Shown here: positions 29,058 to 37,990 of the stretch, one piece after another
Position numbering within the stretch: the stretch's first letter is position 1
How the letters are laid out: every line of letters starts with the position of its first letter
NCBI RefSeq assembly: GCF_010614805.1
Contig: NZ_JAAFZC010000001.1
Coordinates: 2,334,001-2,398,000 of the forward strand
Length of the DNA: 64,000 nucleotides
Direction of reading: 5' to 3'
DNA from: Pseudooceanicola aestuarii
GTDB taxonomy: Bacteria > Pseudomonadota > Alphaproteobacteria > Rhodobacterales > Rhodobacteraceae
Notes under the pieces: generated by a model
Told to the model about the DNA's origin: nothing
The model's database searches: none
Seen by the model: the letters and a program-made list of their open reading frames with translations, nothing else
Translations under genes and position numbers: made by a program

Positions 29058-30047
29058 ATGGCAGCAAGACAGGTTGACGGCTATTCAGAGCCGTCCGGCG
29101 ATTTTTCCTTTTCCAGACTCATGACCTGGGCCGGCGGGCTGTCGTCTTTGGCGCTGATCGTGGCCATCGGGGTCTGGGGGTATCGCATGGTCATGCGCGA
29201 CGTCTCCGGCGTGCCGGTGGTTCGGGCGATGCAGGGCGAAATGCGGATCGCCCCGGAGGATCCGGGCGGGCAGCTCGCTGATCACCAGGGCCTGGCGGTC
29301 AACAACGTCGCCGCCGATCGCGGGGCGGAAAAGCCCGCCGACCGGCTGATCCTGGCGCCGCGTCCCGTTGCGCTGACGGACGAAGATCAACCCGCCGTCG
29401 CCCTGGCCGCGCGGCAGGGGGACGGGCAGGGTGCGCGTCCGCGCACCGCCAGCCCCGCGCCGGTTCAGGCCCCCATGCAGGTCGATGGGATCGAGGAACT
29501 GGCCGCCCAACTGACGGATGGCGTTGCCCCCCTGACCGGCATCCAGCCCAAGCGGGAGACGGTGGCGCAGGACGCAACGCGTAGTCCGGATGCGGTGCAA
29601 ACCGTATCGGGCGGAATCGGTCGGTCGCTGCGGCCACGCATCCGCCCCGCCAGCCTGTCCGCCCCTTCCCGCAGTGCCTCCAACAGCAGCGCCACCACCG
29701 GCGCGCTGCCCCGCGCCGGCGCCGTGACCAGCGGCCCCATCGACGCGCCCGCCCCATTGCAACCGGGGATCGACGTCGCCGCCGATGCCGTGCCCTCGGG
29801 CACCCGGCTGGCGCAGATCGGCGCCTATGACAGCGAGGCGGTCGCCCGCTCCGAATGGGACCGCGCCATGGGCCGGTTCGGCGATTTCATGGAGGGCAAG
29901 CAACGGGTGATCGAAAAGGCCAATTCCGGCGGCCGAACGTTCTACCGGCTGCGGGTCATGGGGTTTGCCGACCTTTCCGATGCGCGGCGGTTCTGTGCCA
30001 CGCTCCAGGCGGAAAAGGCGGATTGCATTCCGGTCGTGACCCGGTGA
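29058..30047 (+). CDS. SPOR domain-containing membrane protein
   Basis: This 329-residue bitopic protein has a short cytoplasmic N-terminus, one membrane helix (about residues 22-44, MTWAGGLSSLALIVAIGVWGY), a long low-complexity Ala/Pro/Arg linker, and a C-terminal SPOR domain (about 250-329; RLAQIGAYDSEAVARSEWDRAM ... RLRVMGFADLSDARRFCATL) that binds denuded peptidoglycan at division sites. Its stop overlaps the GTG start of nagZ by 4 nt. The pairing with a glycan-recycling enzyme fits a wall role. Confidence 0.88.
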   Translation: MAARQVDGYSEPSGDFSFSRLMTWAGGLSSLALIVAIGVWGYRMVMRDVSGVPVVRAMQGEMRIAPEDPGGQLADHQGLAVNNVAADRGAEKPADRLILAPRPVALTDEDQPAVALAARQGDGQGARPRTASPAPVQAPMQVDGIEELAAQLTDGVAPLTGIQPKRETVAQDATRSPDAVQTVSGGIGRSLRPRIRPASLSAPSRSASNSSATTGALPRAGAVTSGPIDAPAPLQPGIDVAADAVPSGTRLAQIGAYDSEAVARSEWDRAMGRFGDFMEGKQRVIEKANSGGRTFYRLRVMGFADLSDARRFCATLQAEKADCIPVVTR

Positions 30048-31051
30048 CAGCCTTCGGCGCCACAATCCTGGACGCGTCCGGTCTGCGCCTGACACCGGAG
30101 GAGCGCGCCCTGTTCGCGCAGGCCGATCCCTATGGCTTTATCCTCTTTGCCCGCAATATCGACACGCCCGACCAGGTTCGTGCCCTATGTCAGGACATGC
30201 GGGAGGCCGTCGGCCGCGACGCCCCGATCCTGATCGATCAGGAGGGCGGACGCGTGCAGCGTCTGCGTGGCGGCGATTTCCTGGATTGGGATGACCCGCA
30301 GGCGTTCATTGCCCGCGCCGGGGACGCGGCGGAAGAGGCGATGTTCCTGCGCTATGCGCTGATTGCCGCCGAGATGCGCGCCCTTGGCATCGACACCGAT
30401 TGCGCACCGCTGGTCGACGTGGCCGGCGCCGGCACGCATCCCTTCCTGCGGTCACGCTGCTACGGGACCGAGGCCGCCACCGTCGCCCGGCTGGGCCGCG
30501 CCGCCGCATCGGGCCTGGCCGCGGGGGGCTGCCTGCCGGTGGTCAAACACATCCCCGGCCATGGCCGCGCCCAGGCCGACAGCCATCACGAATTGCCCCG
30601 CGTGCGCGCCAGCGTCGAGGCGTTGCAGGTGGATTTCGCGCCGTTCCAGGTGCTCAACGATCTGCCGATGGCGATGACGGCGCATATCGTCTACGACGCC
30701 TATGACCCGGAGCTGCCGGCCACCCTGTCGCCGCGCATGGTTCAGGTGATCCGCAACGACATCGGCTTTGACAACCTGCTGATGACCGACGACATTTCCA
30801 TGAAGGCGCTGGATGCGCCGCTGACGGAAACCGCCACCGGTGCGCTGGCGGCGGGCTGCGACGTGGTATTGTTGTGCAATGCCACGCTCGACGATCGCCG
30901 CGCTGTTGCAGAGACGGCCGGGCGCATGACCGCCACCGCCCAGGTCCGCGCCGAGCAGGCGCTGGCGCGGCGGCCGCAGCGGGCAGAGGTTGACATTCAG
31001 GCCATGCAGGCCAAACTTTCGGCTTTGCTGGAACGCGGCCGAACCGCCTGA
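30044..31051 (+). CDS. nagZ: Beta-N-acetylhexosaminidase NagZ
   Basis: This cytoplasmic family-3 glycosidase removes N-acetylglucosamine from recycled muropeptides. The 335-residue protein has YGFILFARNIDTPDQVRAL, ILIDQEGGRVQRLR, the catalytic loop KHIPGHGRAQADSHHELP (His/Asp) and LLMTDDISMKAL. The start is taken as GTG at 30044, in a GTGA overlap with the SPOR gene; frames extending further upstream run inside that gene. scpA follows 4 nt after its stop. Confidence 0.94.
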   Translation: MTAFGATILDASGLRLTPEERALFAQADPYGFILFARNIDTPDQVRALCQDMREAVGRDAPILIDQEGGRVQRLRGGDFLDWDDPQAFIARAGDAAEEAMFLRYALIAAEMRALGIDTDCAPLVDVAGAGTHPFLRSRCYGTEAATVARLGRAAASGLAAGGCLPVVKHIPGHGRAQADSHHELPRVRASVEALQVDFAPFQVLNDLPMAMTAHIVYDAYDPELPATLSPRMVQVIRNDIGFDNLLMTDDISMKALDAPLTETATGALAAGCDVVLLCNATLDDRRAVAETAGRMTATAQVRAEQALARRPQRAEVDIQAMQAKLSALLERGRTA

Positions 31052-31055
31052 CCCC

Positions 31056-31847
31056 ATGTCCGATGATTTTCAGGAAGATGCGCAATCGGTCTCGGACCGT
31101 CTGGCGGCAGAGGCGCTGATCGTCGATGTCGACGGGTTCGAAGGGCCGTTGGACCTGCTGTTGACGCTGTCGCGCACGCAGAAGGTCGATCTGCGCCGCG
31201 TCTCCATCCTGCAACTGGCGGAGCAATACCTGGTCTTTGTCGAAAAGGCGCGGGAATTGCGGATCGAGCTGGCCGCCGATTACCTGGTCATGGCGGCCTG
31301 GCTGGCCTTTCTGAAATCCCGCCTTCTGCTGCCTCCCGACCCGACGGAGGATGGCCCCTCGGGGGAGGAACTGGCCGCCCACCTGGCCTTTCAACTCGAA
31401 CGACTGGAGGCGATGCGCAGCGCCGCCGCGCGGCTGATGGCACGCGACCGCAAGGGCCGCGATTTCTTCGTGCGGGGGCTGCCCGAACAGGTCACGCGCT
31501 CGCGCAGCCTGCGTTATTCCGCGACGCTGCTGGACCTGATGCAGGCCTATGCGCGCATCCGCACCCGCGACGAATTCCGCCCCTTCGTCATGGACCGGGA
31601 GAACGTCTTTACCATGGAGCAGGCGCTGGATCACATGCGCGGCATGATCGGTTTCGCCGGAAGCTGGACCGATATCGTCTCCTACATGCCGCCCGGCTGG
31701 GACAATGATCCGGTGCGGCGCCGGTCGGTGACGGCGGCGACCTTTGCCGCCTCTCTCGAACTGGCCAAAGAAGGCCGGTTGGAGCTGCGCCAGGCGGAGA
31801 CCTTCGGCGATATCCAGCTGCGCCGCAAGGAGAGCAGAGATGAGTGA
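31056..31847 (+). CDS. scpA: Segregation and condensation protein A
   Basis: ScpA is the kleisin subunit that bridges SMC heads for chromosome segregation. The 263-residue protein has the N-terminal SMC-neck-binding part (DGFEGPLDLLLTLSRTQKVDLRRVSILQLAEQY) and helical middle, and a C-terminal winged-helix segment (RRRSVTAATFAASLELAKEGRLELRQAETFGDIQL). The ATG at 31056 begins MSDDFQED; a start inside nagZ is unlikely. Its end overlaps scpB by 8 nt. Confidence 0.93.
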   Translation: MSDDFQEDAQSVSDRLAAEALIVDVDGFEGPLDLLLTLSRTQKVDLRRVSILQLAEQYLVFVEKARELRIELAADYLVMAAWLAFLKSRLLLPPDPTEDGPSGEELAAHLAFQLERLEAMRSAAARLMARDRKGRDFFVRGLPEQVTRSRSLRYSATLLDLMQAYARIRTRDEFRPFVMDRENVFTMEQALDHMRGMIGFAGSWTDIVSYMPPGWDNDPVRRRSVTAATFAASLELAKEGRLELRQAETFGDIQLRRKESRDE

Positions 31848-32661
31848 AACGCCCGAAAAATCGGACCTGTCCAGTCAGACTGACACCTCGGCCGTGTCAG
31901 ATCCGCCTGAAGCGACAGAACCGTCCGAAGGCTTCGACCCGGCGCGCCCAGGCCCGAACCCGCCCCGCGACACCCTGTTCGAAGCCCCCCCCATGGGCGA
32001 ACAGGAACGCATGGTAGAGGCCATTCTCTTTGCCTCGACAGAGCCGGTGACCGTGGCGGATCTGAACGCTCGGATGCCACATGGGTGCGATGGGAAGGCG
32101 GCGGTGGAGTTGCTGCGCAAACGCTACGAGGGACGCGGAGTGCGGGTGGTGCGCGTGGCCGACGCCTGGGCGATCCGTACGGCGGCGGACCTGAGCTTCC
32201 TGATGCAGAAGGAAACGGTGGAGACCCGCAAACTGTCGCGGGCGGCGATCGAGACGCTGGCCATCATCGCCTACCACCAGCCCGTCACCCGCGCCGAGAT
32301 CGAGGAAATACGCGGTGTCTCGGTCTCTCGGGGGACGGTGGATCTGTTGCTGGACCTGGAGTGGATCCGCTTTGGCCGTCGCAAGATGACACCGGGCCGC
32401 CCGGTGACCTTTGTGGTGACGCCGGCTTTTCTCGATCATTTCGGGTTGGAATCGCCGCGCGATCTGCCGGGGCTGAAAGAGCTGCGCGCCGCCGGGTTGC
32501 TGGACAATCGTCCGCCGTTGGGCGCGCTTGGCGATCCGGCGGAGGATGCGGCCGAGGACGAGGGCCAGGCGGAGATGTTCGAGGCGGATGGCCCCACGCC
32601 ATCGCGCGGCGCCGGAGCAACGTCTGGCGCAACGTCCGGGGCAGGGGACGAGACGCCGTAA
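31840..32661 (+). CDS. scpB: Segregation and condensation protein B
   Basis: ScpB dimers bind the middle of ScpA in the SMC-ScpAB complex. The 273-residue protein has an acidic disordered N-terminus (residues 1-50), then two winged helices: EQERMVEAILFASTEPVTVADLNARM and SRAAIETLAIIAYHQPVTRAEIEEIRGVSVSRGTVDLLLDLEWI. A long acidic/Gly-Ala tail follows residue 225. AAGGAG lies before the ATG at 31840, which overlaps the scpA end by 8 nt. Confidence 0.94.
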   Translation: MSETPEKSDLSSQTDTSAVSDPPEATEPSEGFDPARPGPNPPRDTLFEAPPMGEQERMVEAILFASTEPVTVADLNARMPHGCDGKAAVELLRKRYEGRGVRVVRVADAWAIRTAADLSFLMQKETVETRKLSRAAIETLAIIAYHQPVTRAEIEEIRGVSVSRGTVDLLLDLEWIRFGRRKMTPGRPVTFVVTPAFLDHFGLESPRDLPGLKELRAAGLLDNRPPLGALGDPAEDAAEDEGQAEMFEADGPTPSRGAGATSGATSGAGDETP

Positions 32662-32731
32662 AATCGCCGCCTTCGTCAGCTACGCCCTCGTCCCGGAGCC
32701 GAGCCATTCCCGCCCCCGAAAGGAGCGTTTC

Positions 32732-32932
32732 ATGAATATCGACCAGATGCTGCGCATGGTTTTCCGCATGGTCTTTCGCAAGGCCGTCAACCGTGGCGTC
32801 AACGCCGGGATCGACCGCGTTGCCGGAAAGCCGAAAACCCGCGAGGAGCGGGAGCGCGTGAAACAGGCCCAGCAGATGGGCAAACGCGCCAACCAGGCGC
32901 AGCGTATCGCCCGGCGCCTGGGCCGGTTCTGA
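32732..32932 (+). CDS. Small basic protein (66 aa), unrecognised
   Basis: This 66-residue protein is strongly basic, with an amphipathic N-terminal segment (MLRMVFRMVFRKAVNRGVNAGI) and a lysine/arginine/glutamine-rich rest ending RRLGRF. AAAGGAGC precedes the ATG at ideal spacing. It follows scpB by 70 nt and may share its transcript. In related genomes tatA commonly occupies this position, but this is not TatA. Membrane-surface or nucleic-acid binding is conceivable from the charge; no function is known to me. Confidence 0.75.
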   Translation: MNIDQMLRMVFRMVFRKAVNRGVNAGIDRVAGKPKTREERERVKQAQQMGKRANQAQRIARRLGRF

Positions 32933-32939
32933 CCGCCGC

Positions 32940-34082
32940 TCAGGCCGTGCCGGTGCGACGGTCCGGCAGCAGGCATTCGATCGCCGCCAACGCCACGCAA
33001 ACAGCGGAGGCCAGGTTGCAGGCCATCAGCCCGCCGGCCTCGTAGGGCAGGCGGAACAGCAGCGCGCCGCCGGTGACCGCCAGGTAGGTCACGGCGGAGT
33101 TCAGCCCCAGCACCGCGCCACGCTGCGCCGGGTCCAGCTCTGCCAGGCGGGAGACGACGAAGTTCAGCCCCAGGTGCTGCACGATGCCCCAGGCCAGCGC
33201 GATCCCCATCAGCATCGCCAGGTCCGCGCCCCAGATTGCCTGCGCCAGATAGACCAGCGCCAACCCGGAGAACGCCAGCGCCCCGGCGCGGTTCTGCGGC
33301 AGGCGGTCCAGGTATTTGTCCAGAAATGTCGATAGGCCGAACCCGGTGCCGTAGAACAGCGTCACATAGGCGGCGCCCGCCGCGCCCAGCCCGATCCGGT
33401 CCGCCACATGCGCCCCGACAAAGGCGTAGGTGCCGTAGAAGCCCAGCATCAGCGCTCCGGCGGCGAACAATCCGCGCCAGATCCCCGGCACCCGCAAGGC
33501 AGTGACCGGCGATGTCGGGCGCTGCGCCAGCCGTTCGACCCGCAGGTCCATGCGCAGGATCAACAGGTAGATCAACGCCATCGCGCCGCCCAGCACCATG
33601 TAGACGGACCGCCAGCCCGCCCATTCCGCCAGGAACCCCGACCCCGCGACCCCGCCGACCAAGGCCAGTGTCCAGCCCGACAGGACGATGCCCATCGTGC
33701 GCTTTTCCTCACCCTTGGGGGCCAGTTGCGGGGCCAGCGAATAGATCGCCGGAAGGGCCATGCCCGCGCCGATCCCACCCAGGGCCTGGGCCCCGATCAG
33801 CGCCCATTTGCTGGGCGCCAGCACCGAGGCCAGCAGCGAGGCCAGCAGGATCACCAACGCCTGCCGCAGGGCGCGGTCCGGCCCGATTGCATCGCCGCGC
33901 GGCGCCAGCAACAGCGCCGACAGCGCAGTCGCCAGTCCGAAGGCGGCGGCGGCCTGCACGATCTCGGCAGGCGCGCCGCCCAGGTCGCGGGCCACGGCGG
34001 CTGTGATGGGGGCCAGCACCATGGAATTCGCACCCACGATGCCGATTGCCAGCGTCAAAAGGGCAACAGGACGGGTGATCAT
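32940..34082 (-). CDS. Major facilitator superfamily transporter
   Basis: This is a 380-residue inner-membrane carrier with twelve hydrophobic segments. Features of MFS are LAPRGDAIGPDRALRQALVIL (motif A-like loop after helix 2), GAQALGGIGAGMALPAIYSL in helix 4 and GWTLALVGGVAGSGFLAEWAGWRSVY (motif C-like, drug:H+ antiporter character). The ligand is unknown. The gene is convergent with the 66-aa gene and lies downstream of the dCTP deaminase gene on the same strand, 39 nt away. Confidence 0.87.
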   Translation of the reverse strand: MITRPVALLTLAIGIVGANSMVLAPITAAVARDLGGAPAEIVQAAAAFGLATALSALLLAPRGDAIGPDRALRQALVILLASLLASVLAPSKWALIGAQALGGIGAGMALPAIYSLAPQLAPKGEEKRTMGIVLSGWTLALVGGVAGSGFLAEWAGWRSVYMVLGGAMALIYLLILRMDLRVERLAQRPTSPVTALRVPGIWRGLFAAGALMLGFYGTYAFVGAHVADRIGLGAAGAAYVTLFYGTGFGLSTFLDKYLDRLPQNRAGALAFSGLALVYLAQAIWGADLAMLMGIALAWGIVQHLGLNFVVSRLAELDPAQRGAVLGLNSAVTYLAVTGGALLFRLPYEAGGLMACNLASAVCVALAAIECLLPDRRTGTA

Positions 34083-34121
34083 TGAATAGCTTTCATGTGA
34101 TGGATGAAGGATGCTGTTCAG

Positions 34122-35192
34122 TTATTTGAAATGCTTGGACAGTTTCAGACCCTGCCCCTGGTAGTTGGAGGCAATCCCCGCGCCGTACAGCATCTCTGGT
34201 CGGGCCGCCATCCGCTCGAATATCAGGCGGCCGACGATCTGGCCATGCTCCAAGACGAAGGGCGCCTCGTGGCAGCGTACCTCCAGCACCCCGCGCGAGC
34301 CTGCGCCGCCGGCCTCGGCATGACCGAAACCGGGATCGAAGAAGCCCGCGTAATGCACCCGGAACTCCCCCACCATGGCCAGATAGGGCGCCATCTCGGC
34401 CGCGAAATCGGGCGGGATGGTCACCGCCTCCCGGCTGACCAGGATGTAGAAAGCGCCGGGATCCAGGATGATCCGGCGCTGGTCGGTGCGCACCTTTTCC
34501 CAGAACTCCTGGGCGTCGTACTGGCCGATCCGGTCAAGGTCGATCACGCCGGTATGCGGCTTGGCCCGGTAGCCGACCAGCCGGTCCGTGCCCGGCTTCA
34601 GGTCGACGGAAAAGCCCAGGCCCTGTTCGATCACCGCCGGGCCGCTGACCAGCGGCGTGCGGTCGTTCAGGGCACGCAATTCGTCATCGGGCAGGACCGC
34701 CTGGCCGCGCCGGAACCGGATCTGGTTCAGGCGCATACCCGGACGCACCAGGACAGAGAAACTGCGCGGGCAGATCTCCGCATAGAGCGGCCCGGAATAG
34801 CCGGCGGGAATCCGGTCGAACTCGGTACCGCCATCGGTGATCGTGCGGGTCAGCAGATCCAGCCTGCCGGTGCTGCTCTTGGCGTTGGCCATGGCGGCGA
34901 TGTCGGCGGGCAGGTCCAGCCCCTCCATCAGCGGCACGACGTAGACGCAGCCCTTTTCCAGCACGGCGCCCTGGGTCAGATCGACCTGGTGCATCTCGAA
35001 TTCCGCAAGCCGTTCGGCGACGCTGCGGCCCTCACCGGCCAGGAACGACGCCCGCACCCGCCAGGCCCGCGTGCCCAGCCGCAGGTCCAGGCTGGCCGGC
35101 TGCACCTGTTCTGGGCGCACCTCGGGCGTGGCGGTGATCGCGCCCTGGGTGATCAGGTGCGTGATGTGTTGGCTGGCAAGGATTCCGGTCAT
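34122..35192 (-). CDS. dcd: Double-length 2'-deoxycytidine 5'-triphosphate deaminase-like protein
   Basis: This 356-residue protein belongs to the Dcd/dUTPase trimer fold and is about twice the length of classical Dcd, with two fold repeats. Repeat one holds QPASLDLRLGTRAWRVRASFL and MANAKSSTGRLDLLTRTITDGG; repeat two holds VSGPAVIEQGLGFSVDLKPG and HYAGFFDPGFGH. It probably provides dUMP or dUTP from dCTP for thymidylate synthesis. The ATG at 35192 is chosen by the family-typical MTGILASQHI; longer in-frame starts cross the divergent promoter. Confidence 0.88.
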   Translation of the reverse strand: MTGILASQHITHLITQGAITATPEVRPEQVQPASLDLRLGTRAWRVRASFLAGEGRSVAERLAEFEMHQVDLTQGAVLEKGCVYVVPLMEGLDLPADIAAMANAKSSTGRLDLLTRTITDGGTEFDRIPAGYSGPLYAEICPRSFSVLVRPGMRLNQIRFRRGQAVLPDDELRALNDRTPLVSGPAVIEQGLGFSVDLKPGTDRLVGYRAKPHTGVIDLDRIGQYDAQEFWEKVRTDQRRIILDPGAFYILVSREAVTIPPDFAAEMAPYLAMVGEFRVHYAGFFDPGFGHAEAGGAGSRGVLEVRCHEAPFVLEHGQIVGRLIFERMAARPEMLYGAGIASNYQGQGLKLSKHFK

Positions 35193-35308
35193 TCTGCTCT
35201 CCGACTTCAGGCCGATAGGTGCCGGTTGGGACGCGGAAAAGCAACTTACTTCTCTGGACATCCATTTACCGTTCGCTAAGCATTTGCTGCCATAGAGGAG
35301 GCACATCG

Positions 35309-36460
35309 GTGAGCATCAGAAATAAGGCTGCAATCGTAGGGATTTACGAGCATCCGTTGCGCAAGGCACCGGATCACTCCACTCCGCAGCTTCATGCGGA
35401 GGTCGCAAGGGGCGCATTGGCAGATGCGGGGCTCGGCTTTGCGGATGTGGACGGATATTTCTGTGCCGGCGACGCGCCGTCACTGATGGGCATGGTGGAT
35501 TACCTTGGCCTGGGGGATCTGTCCGTCATGGATGGCAGCGAGATGGGCGGCGCTTCCTATATTGCCGCGGTGGACAAGGCCGCGCAGGCCATCGCCCTGG
35601 GCAAATGCCGTGTCGCGCTGGTCACGCTGGCCGGGCGGCCCCGGCAAGAGAAACCGCAACCTCGCCCCAATGGGGCGGAGGGTGGGTTCGAACTGCCCTA
35701 TGGCGGCTCTCCGCCCAACAGCTATGCCATGGTGGCGCAGCGGCACATGCATGAATTCGGCACCACCGCCGAAGACCTGGCCTGGGTGAAGGTCGCGGCC
35801 AGCCACCATGCGCAATGGAATGAAAACGCGCTGCTGCGCGACGTGGTGACAGTGGAGGACGTCCTCGACAGCCCCATGGTGGCTGATCCGCTGCATCGGC
35901 TGGATTGCTGCGTGGTAACCGATGGCGGTGGCGCCTTTGTCATCACCACGCCGGAAATCGCCCGGGAGCTGAATGTCACCCCGGTGATGGTGCGGGGTGC
36001 GGCCCATGCGTTCAAGGGCCAGATGGGCGGCCGCGTGGACCTGACGTGGTCCGCCGCCGCGCTCAGCGGTCCGCGCGCGCTGGAGGAAGCCGGCGTTACC
36101 GTGCGGGATATCAAATATGCCTCGATCTACGACAGTTTCACCATCACCGTGATCATGCAGCTCGAAGATCTCGGCTTTTGCGAAAAGGGGCAGGGCGGAC
36201 AGTTCGTTCGCGACGGTGGCCTGATTTCCGGCCAGGGCCGGCTGCCCTGGAACACCGATGGCGGCGGGCTGTGCAACAACCACCCGATCAATCGGGGCGG
36301 CATGACGAAGGTCATCGAAGCCGTCCGCCAGTTGCGCGGCGCCGCGCATCCCAAGGTCCAGGTCCCGGATTGCGACCTGGCCCTGGTCACCGGAATCGGC
36401 GGCATGCTGGGCCTGCGCCATTCCGCCGCCACCTGCATTCTGGAGCGTGCCGATGCATGA
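35309..36460 (+). CDS. Thiolase-family protein (SCP-x-like acetyl-CoA acetyltransferase)
   Basis: This 383-residue thiolase-superfamily protein is of the lipid-transfer (SCP-x) type: KAAIVGIYEHPLRKAP, YASIYDSFTITVIMQLEDLGFC, LPWNTDGGGLCNNHPINRGGMTKVIEAVRQLRG and LVTGIGGMLGLRHSA. It starts with GTG at 35309 after GAGGAGG. It overlaps by 8 nt with the OB-fold gene, the arrangement found for thiolase/DUF35 pairs that act together on CoA thioesters. The substrate (a branched or steroid-like acyl-CoA is usual) is not known here. Confidence 0.88.
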   Translation: MSIRNKAAIVGIYEHPLRKAPDHSTPQLHAEVARGALADAGLGFADVDGYFCAGDAPSLMGMVDYLGLGDLSVMDGSEMGGASYIAAVDKAAQAIALGKCRVALVTLAGRPRQEKPQPRPNGAEGGFELPYGGSPPNSYAMVAQRHMHEFGTTAEDLAWVKVAASHHAQWNENALLRDVVTVEDVLDSPMVADPLHRLDCCVVTDGGGAFVITTPEIARELNVTPVMVRGAAHAFKGQMGGRVDLTWSAAALSGPRALEEAGVTVRDIKYASIYDSFTITVIMQLEDLGFCEKGQGGQFVRDGGLISGQGRLPWNTDGGGLCNNHPINRGGMTKVIEAVRQLRGAAHPKVQVPDCDLALVTGIGGMLGLRHSAATCILERADA

Positions 36461-36839
36461 CGATTTCCCCGCCCCCGACATCACTCCCGAATCCCGACCA
36501 TTCTGGGAGGCCGCGGCCCGCGGCACTTTCCTGATCCGCCGCTGTCCCGCCTGCGGTACGGCGCATTTCTACCCGCGCAGCCTGTGCCCGATCTGCCATC
36601 AGGCCGAAACCGACTGGGTCGAAAGCCCCGGCGAGGGAGAGATCTACACCTGGACGGTAATGCGCAAATCGCCGAAGGGCCCCTTTGCCCTGGGCTACCT
36701 GACCCTGGACGAGGGGCCGCGCGTCTACGTCTGTTTCCGACCGGAAGACCATGCCGGGCTGGCCATCGGAAAACGCGCCCGCATCGTCTTCGACCCGGTG
36801 CAGGGCGGGGCGCGAATGCTCTTTGCGACGCTGATCTGA
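36453..36839 (+). CDS. Zn-ribbon/OB-fold acyl-CoA-binding protein (DUF35 family)
   Basis: This 128-residue partner protein has a four-cysteine rubredoxin-like zinc ribbon (CPACGTAHFYPRSLCPICH) followed by an OB fold (GEIYTWTVMRKSPKGPFALGYLTLDEGPRVYVCF). In characterised relatives this subunit binds the acyl-CoA and forms a complex with a thiolase or hydratase. The start is ATG 36453, with GGAG at 8 nt; a GTG two codons earlier is also in frame. Overlap with the thiolase gene supports complex formation. Confidence 0.88.
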   Translation: MHDDFPAPDITPESRPFWEAAARGTFLIRRCPACGTAHFYPRSLCPICHQAETDWVESPGEGEIYTWTVMRKSPKGPFALGYLTLDEGPRVYVCFRPEDHAGLAIGKRARIVFDPVQGGARMLFATLI

Positions 36840-36946
36840 AGCTGATCTGACGCGGATTCGTCGCGGGGCGGGAACCTTGCGCGGGGGGTGCGCGCTTCCC
36901 ATGTCGAATGGGGGGCATCCGAGGCCCCCAGAGACAGGAGGTTGCC

Positions 36947-37714
36947 ATGATCACCTTTTCGACCGACGACGCGCCGCTGCTGCGCGTCACCATCAAGGGG
37001 CATCTGGATCGCGCGGAAATCGTGAAGTTCTACAAGAGCTTCCGCCCTGCACTTGAGGCCCATGCCCCCGCCGGGCTGCTGGTCGACATGACCGGGTTCG
37101 AGGATATCAGCGGCGAGGCGCTGATGGCGGACATCTCTCGGGAATTGCGGCTGCTCGACGATCTGGACAAGATGCCCAGAATTTCCATCCTGACCGACAT
37201 GGGCGCCCTGCGTGCGGTGGCCAGCTGGGTCAGCCCGCTGCTGCCGCATGCCGAACTGCGGGGGTTCGCGGCCTCTGACAGGGCACAAGCAGTTGAATTC
37301 GCACGCGACGTTCCGAAGCCACGCCAGACCGGACCAGGTATCCGGTTTCTGGACAGCGGCTCGCCCGATCTGATCGCGTTCGAGGTTGATGGATATGTCG
37401 ATGACGACGAGGCGGAGGCTGTCTCGGCTCCGTTTCGCGCCCGCATGGCCCAGCCGGGACGGTTCAACGTCCTGGCCAAGATCACGCGTTTGGGGGGATT
37501 CGATCCCGAATTGCTATTCGATCGCTCGCTGATCGGGACGAAATGGGAAGTGGCCAAACACATGGACCGCTACGCCGTCGTTTCGGACCACATGTGGATC
37601 AAGCCTATGCTGGCGCTGATGAATTCCATGTCCAAGGCAGAGTTCCGCCTGTTCCGGCTGGACGAAGAAGACGCCGCCTGGAGCTGGGTGCGCGACGTCA
37701 CGCGCAGCGCCTGA
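36947..37714 (+). CDS. Tandem STAS/SpoIIAA-like protein
   Basis: This cytoplasmic protein of 255 residues is made of two SpoIIAA-like (STAS-superfamily) domains: residues 1-118 (VTIKGHLDRAEIVKFYKSF ... LLVDMTGFEDIS) and about 130-255 (AFEVDGYVDDDEAEAVSAPF ... VLAKITRLGGFD). No phosphorylatable DS motif is evident. Single-domain relatives bind lipids or act in signalling; this one is of unknown role. AGGAGGT precedes the ATG at 36947. An inverted repeat at 37734-37760 may terminate it. Confidence 0.8.
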   Translation: MITFSTDDAPLLRVTIKGHLDRAEIVKFYKSFRPALEAHAPAGLLVDMTGFEDISGEALMADISRELRLLDDLDKMPRISILTDMGALRAVASWVSPLLPHAELRGFAASDRAQAVEFARDVPKPRQTGPGIRFLDSGSPDLIAFEVDGYVDDDEAEAVSAPFRARMAQPGRFNVLAKITRLGGFDPELLFDRSLIGTKWEVAKHMDRYAVVSDHMWIKPMLALMNSMSKAEFRLFRLDEEDAAWSWVRDVTRSA

Positions 37715-37733
37715 ACGGTGGGGGAACACCAAC

Positions 37734-37760
37734 GGCCGCAGGCCCCGATGGGCTGCGGCC
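37734..37760 (+). terminator. Inverted repeat after the STAS-like gene
   Basis: GGCCGCAG (37734-37741) and CTGCGGCC (37753-37760) form a perfect 8-bp stem with an 11-nt loop, 19 nt after the stop. It is followed by TGTTGATG rather than a T tract, so it is a weak intrinsic terminator at best. Confidence 0.45.
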
Positions 37761-37787
37761 TGTTGATGTGTACCGTGCGGAATTCAA

Positions 37788-37864
37788 TGGTCGGGCTAGC
37801 AGGACTCGAACCTGCGACCTTCCGTCCCCCAGACGGACGCGCTACCAGGCTGCGCTATAGCCCG
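37788..37864 (-). tRNA. tRNA-Pro (anticodon GGG)
   Basis: The minus strand folds as a complete tRNA of 77 nt including an encoded CCA. The acceptor stem is CGGGCTA/TAGCCCG, the anticodon stem TCCGT/ACGGA encloses the loop CTGGGGG (anticodon GGG), and the T arm GCAGG-TTCGAGT-CCTGC is perfect. It reads CCC and CCU proline codons. Confidence 0.96.
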
Positions 37865-37990
37865 ACGGTCCGGCCTAAATACTCGATTTGCCTGCGGTGG
37901 CAAGGGGTAAATCCGGGTTCCAGGTAATTCTCCGGAAAGGTTTTTGGGCGACGCTGGGGCAATCGAAGATCTCCCGCGCGGGGTTGGCGA

